Assembly (NCBI GenBank): GCA_004556155.1
Contig: SFIM01000032.1
Span: 1-25,818 of the forward strand
Origin: Clostridiales bacterium
Lineage (GTDB): Bacteria > Bacillota > Clostridia > Christensenellales > Aristaeellaceae
DNA: 25,818 nt
Direction of reading: 5' to 3'
Shown piece by piece: positions 7,482 through 14,307 of the stretch (within the stretch, counting starts at the first letter, position 1; the number at the start of each line of letters is the position of its first letter). The translations under genes were made by a program, and so were the position numbers. The notes below the pieces were generated by a model, which had not been told where the DNA came from, did no database searches, and saw only the letters and a list, made by a program, of their open reading frames with translations.

Positions 7482-7599
7482 TTACAGACAGATTTTTTCA
7501 ACCAGCGCATACCATTCGTTTGGATGAACGCCCAGCAGCTCTTCATGCCGCATATCCTACGCATAGATGATGGGGTTCTTAAAATACTTTTACCGTCAT
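7482..7599 (-). pseudogene. Decayed mini-gene (about 38 codons) with frameshift and amber codon
   Basis: Minus strand, directly after the LRR gene. A good site GGGAGGAAGAACC leads into ATG at 7599, giving MTVKVF and then TAA. If one T of the TTTT run is ignored, the frame continues as KNPIIYA, TAG, DMRHEELLGVHPNEWYALVEK and ends in ICL and TAA at 7484-7482. The 118-base length (39 codons plus one base) fits a single-base insertion. I do not recognise the protein. It may be the remnant of a small gene or of the end of a larger one. A chance open frame cannot be excluded. Confidence 0.4.
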
Positions 7600-7620
7600 G
7601 GTTCTTCCTCCCATAACGCC

Positions 7621-8349
7621 TTATCTGTCGCCCGTCTCACAAAAAGCGACGCCGCTGTTCTCATATTTTTCCTGCAATTGCTCAACATAGGCATACTCAA
7701 AAGATGGGACGAATACTTCGATGTTCGGCCCTCCCTGCCCATATGGCGTAATCACGCAGATGCCCACATAATCCACGCATCCCTCAAAGTGAACCTTCAG
7801 CACCGAAGAAAGCGCAAACGCTTCGTCTCCCACATAGCGCACGGAGGCTGGAATCGTAATCTCCTTCAAGCCCATTTCAGCAAACGCCTGCTCGCCAATG
7901 GCATATAGCTGCATCGGCAAAGTAATGTTTTCAAGCGCATAACAATTCCAAAACGCGCCGCTGTCAATCACCTGCAAATTGGCGGACAGCTGCACGTCAG
8001 CCAGCGCAGTACATCCGCCAAAGGCGCTGCGGCCTATTTTGATTACGCTGTCTGGCATCGTAACCCTTTCGAGAGAACGATTATACATAAAAGCGTACTC
8101 GCCAATATATCGAATCCCTTCCGGCACGGCATATTCGCGGTCTGTTTTGCTTTCCGGATATGCCACCAAAACATCGTTAAAGAACAGCACGCCATCCTGT
8201 ATGTAATATTCTGCCGCAATGTCCGCTGGAAATGTTTCTTCAGTGCGATATTGATCGATCCATGCCTCCGGAATTTCAAAGGCGGCAGCCTGCGTGCAAG
8301 CGCCGGCCAGGCAGGCTACAGTCATCAGAACCACAATGAACCTTTTCAT
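7621..8349 (-). CDS. Exported BspA-type leucine-rich-repeat protein
   Basis: The 242-residue protein has an N-terminal signal sequence (MKRFIVVLMTVACLAGACTQAAA). Cleavage could be after AAA; the Cys in LAGAC is not a strict lipobox. From about residue 75 it carries four to five BspA-type repeats (LRR_5): IRYIGEYAFMYNRSLERVTMP, then VIKIGRSAFGGCTALADVQL, VIDSGAFWNCYALENITLP, AIGEQAFAEMGLKEITIP and VRYVGDEAFA. Such proteins are surface or secreted adhesion or binding modules in gut bacteria; the ligand is unknown. Two ATGs are adjacent. GGGGG lies six bases before 8349 but only three before 8352, so I prefer 8349. A TATAAT promoter lies directly upstream, so it is transcribed separately from the CotH group. 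Confidence 0.82.
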   Translation of the reverse strand: MKRFIVVLMTVACLAGACTQAAAFEIPEAWIDQYRTEETFPADIAAEYYIQDGVLFFNDVLVAYPESKTDREYAVPEGIRYIGEYAFMYNRSLERVTMPDSVIKIGRSAFGGCTALADVQLSANLQVIDSGAFWNCYALENITLPMQLYAIGEQAFAEMGLKEITIPASVRYVGDEAFALSSVLKVHFEGCVDYVGICVITPYGQGGPNIEVFVPSFEYAYVEQLQEKYENSGVAFCETGDR

Positions 8350-8382
8350 CATTTTCCCCCATTCGCGTGATCATCCTGCAAA

Positions 8383-8411
8383 ATTATAGCAAGAAAGCGC
8401 GAAAAAGTCCA
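8383..8411 (-). promoter_or_regulatory. Predicted sigma-A promoter of the LRR gene
   Basis: On the minus strand TGGACT (8411-8406), a 17-base spacer and a perfect TATAAT (8388-8383) lie about 35 bases upstream of the LRR start. It falls between that gene and the CotH terminator. Confidence 0.65.
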
Positions 8412-8420
8412 CAGATCAAA

Positions 8421-8465
8421 GAAAAAAAGAAAAACGCCCGAAAAATTTGAAGATTTCTCGAGCGT
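8421..8465 (-). terminator. Rho-independent terminator of the CotH unit
   Basis: On the minus strand ACGCTCGAGAAA (8465-8454) pairs with TTTTTCGGGCGT (8445-8434) as 12 pairs including two G-U wobbles. It continues into TTTTCTTTTTTTC. It starts 15 bases after the TAA at 8482-8480, which supports that TAA, rather than the TAG at 8713-8711, as the ancestral end of cotH. Confidence 0.85.
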
Positions 8466-8479
8466 ATTTTCATTATTAT

Positions 8480-8710
8480 TTACACGCGATGCCGGAAACG
8501 CTTGCCCACAATGCACGCGGCAATCAGCGTTCCCACGCTGACCAGCAGCCAGAGCAGCTGCGTCCGGGTCTGATCCGGCTGCGTCCGTTCCATCTGCGCG
8601 GCCATATTTTCCTCCGCGCCGCGCTTGGCGGCATCCTGCGGCGCAGGATTTGCGGCCTGCGTCTGCTGTAAGTCAGGCTGCGCACTACCCTCCTGCGGCT
8701 TTTCGCCGTT
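8480..8710 (-). other. In-frame continuation of the CotH frame beyond a TAG codon
   Basis: After the TAG at 8713-8711 the same frame stays open for 76 codons to TAA at 8482-8480. It encodes NGEKPQEGSAQPDLQQTQ, a further Gln/Pro/Ala-rich linker, and then LLWLLVSVGTLIAACIVGK followed by RFRHRV. That is a typical C-terminal membrane anchor with a basic stop-transfer end. The composition carries on from the Gly/Pro-rich tail before the TAG, and the terminator follows at once. The simplest reading is a CAG-to-TAG nonsense change or sequencing error. Read-through is an alternative. Confidence 0.7.
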
Positions 8711-10486
8711 CTACGGCGCGCCCTGCGGGCTGGCGTTTCCGCCAAAACCACCGCCGAAGCTGCCGTCAAATCCGCCGTCTGGCATATCCGGCGGCTCGCC
8801 GTTTTCGCCCTGTGTGGGCGGCTGCGGCATGTCGCCAGGGATAAAGCTGCCACCGTCAAAGCTGAAATCGCCGCCAAAGCTACCGGGGAAGCCCGCGTTG
8901 CCGCCTCTGTCGCCGCCCTTGCCATTGTTCATGCCGCCCATGGCGGTGATGCTCAATTCGCTTGCGTCAATCAGCGCATCGCTGCCCTGCTGAGCCGCGC
9001 CGGTGGCGGGAATGCTGCCATCCAGCTGCCCCTGCACGCTCTGCGCGCGCTTGAGGCAGAAGGTTTTCAGCGTATCGGCGGCAGTCCGGAACTCCTCATA
9101 GGAATAAAAGGCACGCGTTTCCTTTTCCACATAGGGCGCAATCATGGCGCTTACGCGGTCAAACTCGCTTTCAAACCAGCCGCTGGTGAACACGGTATCG
9201 ATGAACTGCTGATACTTTTCATGGTACAGCGCCAGGCCTTCCTCACTGGCAGTAATCCAGCCCGCCATGGGGCGATCGGAATCGTCGCCGCCCGACACCA
9301 GCGTATCGATGGCCGTATTGACCGTGCCCGTCGCGTCGCTGCCACCGGTAAATCCGCCGAAGGCCAGGTTATAATCCCAGGGGATCATGCTCATCACGCC
9401 GTCTTTTTCATACAGATAATAATTGTGCACCATGGAGCCGGTATAGCTGTCGCCATTGCACAGGAAATTATGCACAGCCATATACATGGCCACAGCGTCG
9501 GTATCCACGGCGCTGGTATCGCCCTCGCTGAGCTTTTTCAGCGCCTCAATCAAGCGCGCCTGATCCTTCTTTTTCACCTTGGTTTTGGCATTGTCAAAGA
9601 TATTGGCGTAGCTGTCGGGATCATCGTCGATGTATTGCAGCTTTACGTCGCTGCTGCCCATACCGCCCATGCCGCCGCCCTGTTTGAAATCGCCGCGATT
9701 AATGCGCGTCGCGCGCTGGATATCCTGCGGCATGGTGGGCGCGGCGTTATCGTTAGCGGCATTCTCATCGGCCGCAGCCTGCTCCTCCGTATCATCGCCC
9801 TGCAGCTTTTTTTCAAAGTCCTGCATATCAAACGCCTGGCCGTTACCGCGGCCGCCGCCAAAGCTCAGGCTGTCGGGCTTATACAGCTCGCCATAATCCT
9901 CGCCGTAGTTGCGCTCCAGGAAGGCTTCCTCCACGCCCTCGACGGCCAGGTACAGGCCCCAGTATTCGCCGTTTACGTAGATTTCGGTATAGCTGCACAG
10001 CGGCGAAGCCAGGCCCATCTGGTTCATGAAGGTATAGCTCCAGTAGTCCTTCATATAGGTTGCATCCTGGATGATATTGTTCAGGCTCAGCTTATCCAGG
10101 CCGCGATAGGTCTTTTTCTTTTGATAGTGGTCAAACTCGATCTTGAAGCTGTAGCGGTCGTTATCATACTGCGCCATGGAGCTGAGCGACGTATTGCCCT
10201 TGGCGCGGATGCCCACGGTTCCCTGCGCCTCGCCGTCGATTATCACCGCACAGGCACGGTATTTTTCATCTGTGCAGTTATCGATAAAATCATCCCAACC
10301 GTCCATGGTGATTTCGATTTTATGCACCGTGCTTTGATCAAACAGATGCTTGGCGTAGGTCAGGCTGGTTTTGCGGCTGCTTTCCAGCACGCCCGCGCCC
10401 GCCAGGGCGGTAAAGCCCGCCGCCAGCAGCATGGTGCACGCGATCACCAGGCAGCAGATGCGGTCTATATTCTTGGATCGGAGCAT
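8711..10486 (-). CDS. CotH kinase-family protein, ends at a premature amber codon
   Basis: CotH proteins are atypical kinases related to spore-coat CotH. The 591-residue product has an N-terminal membrane segment (about residues 9-33). It then has CotH signatures: IRAKGNTSL, KLSLNNIIQDATYMKDYWSYT, YTEIYVNGEYWGLYLAVEGV, GELYKPD and the acidic metal-site motif MIPWDYNLAFGG. A Gly/Asp/Pro-rich low-complexity tail follows and the frame stops at TAG (8713-8711). The 76 further in-frame codons end in a membrane anchor, so the intact protein would have been about 668 residues. I chose the ATG at 10486, which has GGGGTGA five bases upstream. A GTG at 10495 overlaps the DUF4956 stop. It is the last gene of the VTC-DUF4956-CotH set. 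Confidence 0.88.
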   Translation of the reverse strand: MLRSKNIDRICCLVIACTMLLAAGFTALAGAGVLESSRKTSLTYAKHLFDQSTVHKIEITMDGWDDFIDNCTDEKYRACAVIIDGEAQGTVGIRAKGNTSLSSMAQYDNDRYSFKIEFDHYQKKKTYRGLDKLSLNNIIQDATYMKDYWSYTFMNQMGLASPLCSYTEIYVNGEYWGLYLAVEGVEEAFLERNYGEDYGELYKPDSLSFGGGRGNGQAFDMQDFEKKLQGDDTEEQAAADENAANDNAAPTMPQDIQRATRINRGDFKQGGGMGGMGSSDVKLQYIDDDPDSYANIFDNAKTKVKKKDQARLIEALKKLSEGDTSAVDTDAVAMYMAVHNFLCNGDSYTGSMVHNYYLYEKDGVMSMIPWDYNLAFGGFTGGSDATGTVNTAIDTLVSGGDDSDRPMAGWITASEEGLALYHEKYQQFIDTVFTSGWFESEFDRVSAMIAPYVEKETRAFYSYEEFRTAADTLKTFCLKRAQSVQGQLDGSIPATGAAQQGSDALIDASELSITAMGGMNNGKGGDRGGNAGFPGSFGGDFSFDGGSFIPGDMPQPPTQGENGEPPDMPDGGFDGSFGGGFGGNASPQGAP

Positions 10487-10491
10487 GCCGC

Positions 10492-11166
10492 TCACCCCAT
10501 ATAATCGCCGTTATAGGATACCAGCACCGCGCTGTTTACGCCCTCAAGCTGGGAAAGCTCGGTGATAAAATCGGTATCGTCCGACAGCAGGCGGATTTCA
10601 TAGTTCAGCTCGATATTGCCCTCCTGAGCCGTCTTGCTCTTGATATCGGCCTTTTTCACATGCTTATTGAGGTATTCCGCAGCGCGCTTTTCGGCCTCAT
10701 AATCGCGGCAGGAAATCACAGCGATAAAGGGATTATCCTTGGATTTACGGTTCATGAACAGCAGCATAACCAGGCCGATCACCACGCTGCCAAAGACCGC
10801 CAGCGGGATCATGCCGGCAGACAGCACGATGCCCGCGGCAATTGCCCAGAACAGGAACGCGATGTCCAGCGGCTCCTTGATGGCCGTGCGAAAGCGGACG
10901 ATAGACAGCGCACCTACCATGCCCAGCGACAGCACCACGTTGCTGGTAACGGCAAGAATGACCATACTGGTGATCATCGTCAGCGCCACCAGTGTGCCGC
11001 CGAAGGAGGAAGAATACATCACGCCCGAGTACGTCTTTTTATATACGAAAAAGATGAACATGCCCACGCCAAAGGCAAGCAGCAGCGCAATGACCATATC
11101 CACCATGGATACGCTGGTGACGTTTTCGAGGAACGAAGACTTGAAGATGTCGGAGAAGCTGGTCAT
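10492..11166 (-). CDS. DUF4956 membrane protein
   Basis: The 224-residue protein matches the DUF4956 family as I know it. It has about four membrane helices in the first 150 residues (MVDMVIALLLAFGVGMFIFF, VALTMITSMVILAVTSNVVL, the motif LGMVGALSIVRFRTAIKEP, then DIAFLFWAIAAGIVLSAGM and a further helix) and a soluble C-terminal alpha/beta domain. The biochemical role is unknown. It is repeatedly found next to VTC-domain and CotH genes, as here. The start at 11166 follows AAGGAAG; an upstream in-frame ATG at 11214 is less likely because it lacks a site and the MTSFSDIFKS start looks natural. The TGA stop overlaps the region just before the cotH ATG, suggesting coupled translation. Confidence 0.87.
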   Translation of the reverse strand: MTSFSDIFKSSFLENVTSVSMVDMVIALLLAFGVGMFIFFVYKKTYSGVMYSSSFGGTLVALTMITSMVILAVTSNVVLSLGMVGALSIVRFRTAIKEPLDIAFLFWAIAAGIVLSAGMIPLAVFGSVVIGLVMLLFMNRKSKDNPFIAVISCRDYEAEKRAAEYLNKHVKKADIKSKTAQEGNIELNYEIRLLSDDTDFITELSQLEGVNSAVLVSYNGDYMG

Positions 11167-11217
11167 GGTAGGGTACTTCCTTTCAAATATGTATGTTGTT
11201 AGGTTATGTAACATAGG

Positions 11218-11637
11218 AGAGAACGAACGGAAGGCCTCCGGCGGGCAGGGGGATACGTTGGGGCTCTCCGCCCCAAACCCCGACCAAAGGTTTCACCTCT
11301 GGATACCAGCCCGCAATGGAAGCGTCAACGCAAATGCAAGCAGCGCTGCGAGTCTAGCCGGGTTACGACGATGGGAACGGCAGCCCCTGAGCGCTTGCGC
11401 TCAGGGCGCGGTCAGCTATGGCTGACCGTGGGTTTTCGGATGATCGTCACCGGAAAAACAAGTTTTTCCGGGTGCGAATCATTCCGAAAACCGATATCTG
11501 CCGTTCACGCCCTTGAACCGCGCCTTGACTTTGTCTCGCGGAAGGCGCAGCGGACGTGTCCTCCCATAACTTCGCGCACTGGGTGCAGGGACGATGTCCC
11601 TGCCCGCCGGAGGCCCTTCGTATCGTTTCCCGGTCTC
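11218..11637. repeat. ~420-bp palindromic non-coding element with terminal inverted repeats
   Basis: No gene is visible here. GGCCTCCGGCGGGCAGGG (11233-11250) is the exact reverse complement of 11598-11615, and the similarity extends outward imperfectly to both ends. Inside are further hairpins: TTGGGGC/GCCCCAA (11258-11276), CCAAAGG/CCTCTGG (about 11284-11302), CCCTGAGCGC/GCGCTCAGGG (11385-11406), CGGTCAGC/GCTGACCG (11409-11428), a long imperfect one at 11431-11492 with GGTTTTCGGA/TCCGAAAACC at its base and CGGAAAAAC/GTTTTTCCG at its tip, GCGCCTT/AAGGCGC (11520-11548), and GCAGGGAC/GTCCCTGC (11585-11603). It separates VTC from DUF4956. It could be a non-autonomous mobile element, a clustered GC-rich intergenic repeat or a structured RNA. 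Confidence 0.8.
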
Positions 11638-12312
11638 TTACCCGTAAATCCGGCAGCGCTCGTACTTGGAAAAAGCCCCGCATCGGCGGCCCTTCAGCTG
11701 TACAGCGCGGCGGATTACCGAAGGCAGGTATTCATCCCACTTGACCTCCAGGATCATCGCAGGATCCCCCGCCGGAATCGTGACGCAGTTGGGATTGAGA
11801 AAATCCACGCACTTGAGCCCCGTGCGGATGTTCTCGTCAATCGTCACCCGCACGTTGCCCGGTTTGTATACAAAGGGCGTACGCGTGTAATCCACAATCA
11901 CGCTGGGGCGTAAGCCCTGGGACTTCATCTTGCTGTATAGCTCAATGATCAGCCCGCGACCGCTGGTCGCCATCCATTGCGTGTCGCCGTCCACAATGCG
12001 CTGCGCCTCCTGCGCGGTCAGCCGGGCGGATACCTTGTAGCCCAGTCCCCCGCGCTTCACCTTCTTTTCCAGCTGGATAAAGGAGGTATCGCCGTTGTAG
12101 TAGCGAATGCGAAACTTCTCGCGCTCGTTCACGCCGTCGATTTTCTCACGCAGCGCCTTGTCGTATAGATTGTCAAAGTACAGGCTGCGGATCAGATAGC
12201 GGCCGTCCTTGCCCACATGCGGATCGGGGGACGCCACCGCGCGCAAATTGGCAATGATCGCCGTCTTGTCGCCCGCGTTGATCTCGTGCTTGACCTCGTT
12301 GCGGTATATCAT
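11638..12312 (-). CDS. VTC-domain polyphosphate-polymerase-like protein
   Basis: The 224-residue protein is a VTC/CYTH-like tunnel domain, related to the catalytic part of the yeast Vtc4 polyphosphate polymerase. The expected basic and acidic strands are present: YRNEVKHEI at the N terminus, YLIRSLYFDN, REKFRIRYYNGD, IQLEKKVKRGGLGYKVSARLT, VIVDYTRTPFVY, VRVTIDENIRTG and the late metal-binding ILEVKWDEYLP. In this fold the inward Lys/Arg residues hold the polyphosphate and the Glu of the last strand binds Mn2+. The ATG at 12312 has AAGGAG eight bases upstream; an in-frame GTG at 12321 lies inside that site. It heads the VTC-DUF4956-CotH set and starts 91 bases after the TlpA-fusion gene. Activity is inferred from the family. 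Confidence 0.9.
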   Translation of the reverse strand: MIYRNEVKHEINAGDKTAIIANLRAVASPDPHVGKDGRYLIRSLYFDNLYDKALREKIDGVNEREKFRIRYYNGDTSFIQLEKKVKRGGLGYKVSARLTAQEAQRIVDGDTQWMATSGRGLIIELYSKMKSQGLRPSVIVDYTRTPFVYKPGNVRVTIDENIRTGLKCVDFLNPNCVTIPAGDPAMILEVKWDEYLPSVIRRAVQLKGRRCGAFSKYERCRIYG

Positions 12313-12403
12313 GCGCGGCACTCCTTTCGTTTGATGTCTGCTTAGGATAGCAGAAAGGATTGAACAAAATTTGCCCTAAATATGGACAGTTTGAAAACAC
12401 GGA

Positions 12404-13819
12404 CTATAAAAGCGGCGCAATCAGGCTTTCCAGCTGCTCGTAAGTAACCGAGCCCACCTTGTTGTATACAATCACGCCCTGCGCGTCCAGAATCACCGTC
12501 ATGGGCAGCATGGTAGAGCCGCCAAGCGCGGCGATTACCCCGCCGTCCGGATCCTGCGCAAAGGGCAGCTGCCAGCCGTGCGCATCCAGAAACGCCTGCA
12601 CGTCCTCCGTGACCAGATTGGAGTGAATGGCCACCACCGATACCCGGTCGCCATATTCGCGCTGCAGCCGTTCAAAGTGCGGCAGCTCGGCCACGCAGGG
12701 CGCGCACCAGGTCGCCCAGAAATTGATCACCGTCACCTGCCCGCGATGCGCAGAGAGCGCAAAGCTGCCGCCCTGCTCGCCATATAACGGCACGGTGAAA
12801 TCCGGGCAGCGCATGCCTGCCTCCGCTCCCTCCGCAATGGGCTGCGCCGCAGGCCGATTGACCGCATAACCCAAGCCCACCAGCAGTATCACCGCCAGCA
12901 GCGCGGCAATCAGCGTGCGCGCAAGCTTCTTTTTGCCTGTTTCAGCGCCGAGAAGCGTAATTTTTCCGCACTTGAGGCTGATGGCCTGCGTGGGGCATTC
13001 CGCCGCGCACGCGCCGCAGTGAATGCACTCGTGATCGCCCACGCTGCGAATATCCATGCCGCAGCGCGCCACGCAGCGCCCGCAGCCCGTGCATTTGCCA
13101 GCGTCCACGCGCACGCCAATCAGCGCCACCCGCGCAAACAGCCCGTAAATGGCCCCCAGCGGGCACAGGAAGCGGCAGAACGCGCGATAGATAAACACGC
13201 ACGCCGCCAGAATGACAATCAGGATCACAAGCTTGCGCGTAAACAGCACGCCCAGCATAGACAGCTTGTCCGCATTGGCCGGATTGGCCAACAGCCCCAC
13301 CGCGCCCTCCAGCGTGCCCGCCGGGCAGATATATTTACAAAAGGCGGGCAGCGGCACGCGCCGCGCAGCGTATATCAGCGGCAGCGCCAACGCGAATACG
13401 ATCAGAACGCCGTATTTCAGATAGGATAGCGCGCGCGTAATACGGCTCTTTTTCAGCTTTGGCGTGGGGATTTTATGCAGCAGCTCCTGAATCAGCCCCA
13501 TCGGGCACAGCCAGCCGCAGATGGTGCGGCCCAGCGTCAGCCCAAAAAGCAACAGAATACCCAGCACATACCAGGGCGCGCGGCTGCGCGTGGCCGCTAG
13601 CGCGTTTTGAAGTGCGCCCAATGGGCACGCGCCGATAGCGCCGGGGCAGGAATAGCAGTTAAGCCCCGGTACGCACAGATTCTTTATGGGGCCGGTATAG
13701 ATATCCCCCTGAATAAAGCCCTTGGCGTGGGCATTATACAGCAGCGCGGCGTATACCTGAATCAGCCGCCGCTTGGTGGGGCCGTGCGCCGCCCACCAGG
13801 CGCTGAGCCGCTTACCCAA
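12404..13819 (-). CDS. NapH-like polyferredoxin membrane protein fused to a TlpA thioredoxin domain
   Basis: From the preferred TTG start the protein has 471 residues. It opens with CVPGLNCYSCPGAIGACPLG (Cys49-65), then membrane helices with three CxxxCP motifs (Cys101/105, 161/165, 215/219). Two [4Fe-4S] ferredoxin motifs follow, CTGCGRCVARC (243-253) and CIHCGACAAECP (265-275). After KKKLAR comes one more helix (about 302-320) and then a TlpA-like domain with WCAPC (Cys372, Cys375) and TMLPMTVILD. Positive-inside logic puts the ferredoxins in the cytoplasm and the thioredoxin outside, giving a possible trans-membrane electron route. The TTG at 13819 overlaps the upstream stop by eight bases and has CGGAGTG upstream; a farther ATG at 13864 is less likely. 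The stop is TAG. Confidence 0.88.
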   Translation of the reverse strand: MGKRLSAWWAAHGPTKRRLIQVYAALLYNAHAKGFIQGDIYTGPIKNLCVPGLNCYSCPGAIGACPLGALQNALAATRSRAPWYVLGILLLFGLTLGRTICGWLCPMGLIQELLHKIPTPKLKKSRITRALSYLKYGVLIVFALALPLIYAARRVPLPAFCKYICPAGTLEGAVGLLANPANADKLSMLGVLFTRKLVILIVILAACVFIYRAFCRFLCPLGAIYGLFARVALIGVRVDAGKCTGCGRCVARCGMDIRSVGDHECIHCGACAAECPTQAISLKCGKITLLGAETGKKKLARTLIAALLAVILLVGLGYAVNRPAAQPIAEGAEAGMRCPDFTVPLYGEQGGSFALSAHRGQVTVINFWATWCAPCVAELPHFERLQREYGDRVSVVAIHSNLVTEDVQAFLDAHGWQLPFAQDPDGGVIAALGGSTMLPMTVILDAQGVIVYNKVGSVTYEQLESLIAPLL

Positions 13820-14294
13820 GGCCGATGCACTCCGTGCAGATATTGATGGCCTTGACCAGCACATCGCGCATACCGCCGTTGAGCACGCCCAGGGCGATGA
13901 GCGTGATGGCCGCCGCCAGCAAAAGGCAGCGTGTCAGGCGGGGGCTGCGTGCATCCTTTGCCGCAAACGGTTCAGGCAGCCGTTTGGGCGCGGACTTCAT
14001 GCCGGGCAGGGTGCGGACATCCTGCGGATGGCACAGGCAAGCCAATGCCGCCGCAGCCAGCAGCGCCAGCCACAGCCAGAAAGCCCAGGCGATCTGCCGC
14101 GCATGGCGTGCAATCACCGCCGGGCTGTATATATCCATGATCCGCACGCCGGCCTCGGTCAGGTTCTCCGGGGCCACGCCCGCGCGGTATATCTGCACGC
14201 AATGCCTAATCAGCAGGCAGGCCAGCAGCAGCGTTGCGCCCGACAGCAGGCAGGACAGGATAAAAACGCTGTTCTTTCGCGTACTTTTGTTCAC
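13812..14294 (-). CDS. Membrane protein with C-terminal CD1871A-type CXXC motif
   Basis: The 160-residue protein has three predicted helices (about residues 10-31, 67-87 and 122-139). Its C terminus, GVLNGGMRDVLVKAINICTECIGLG, carries Cys153-x-x-Cys156. This end closely resembles the CD1871A family of CXXC proteins, which I recall as only about 45 residues and often beside 4Fe-4S and TlpA-type genes. Here an extra ~115 residues with two helices precede it. The function is unknown; a membrane thiol relay is plausible. It starts with GTG at 14294, with AAGGAG six bases upstream. It lies 13 bases after nfnB and its end overlaps the NapH-TlpA start, so translation is probably coupled. Confidence 0.83.
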   Translation of the reverse strand: MNKSTRKNSVFILSCLLSGATLLLACLLIRHCVQIYRAGVAPENLTEAGVRIMDIYSPAVIARHARQIAWAFWLWLALLAAAALACLCHPQDVRTLPGMKSAPKRLPEPFAAKDARSPRLTRCLLLAAAITLIALGVLNGGMRDVLVKAINICTECIGLG

Positions 14295-14307
14295 AGTCTG
14301 CTCCTTT

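Noticed and set aside
7482..8713. Two in-frame TAG codons within about 1.2 kb at places where Gln would fit, suggesting TAG recoding
   Set aside because: TAG also ends the NapH-TlpA gene (12406-12404) and the MBL gene (20727-20729) at natural protein ends, so TAG works as a normal stop in this genome. The two cases are better treated as separate lesions or local read-through.
9221..10504. 427-codon plus-strand open frame opposite cotH
   Set aside because: It mirrors the CotH gene, has no recognisable motif and lacks a ribosome site fitting its start.
12173..12400. Open frame continuing after the TAG of the NapH-TlpA gene
   Set aside because: The TlpA domain is complete before the TAG. The continuation has no domain-like pattern, runs into the VTC gene in another frame and crosses its ribosome site.
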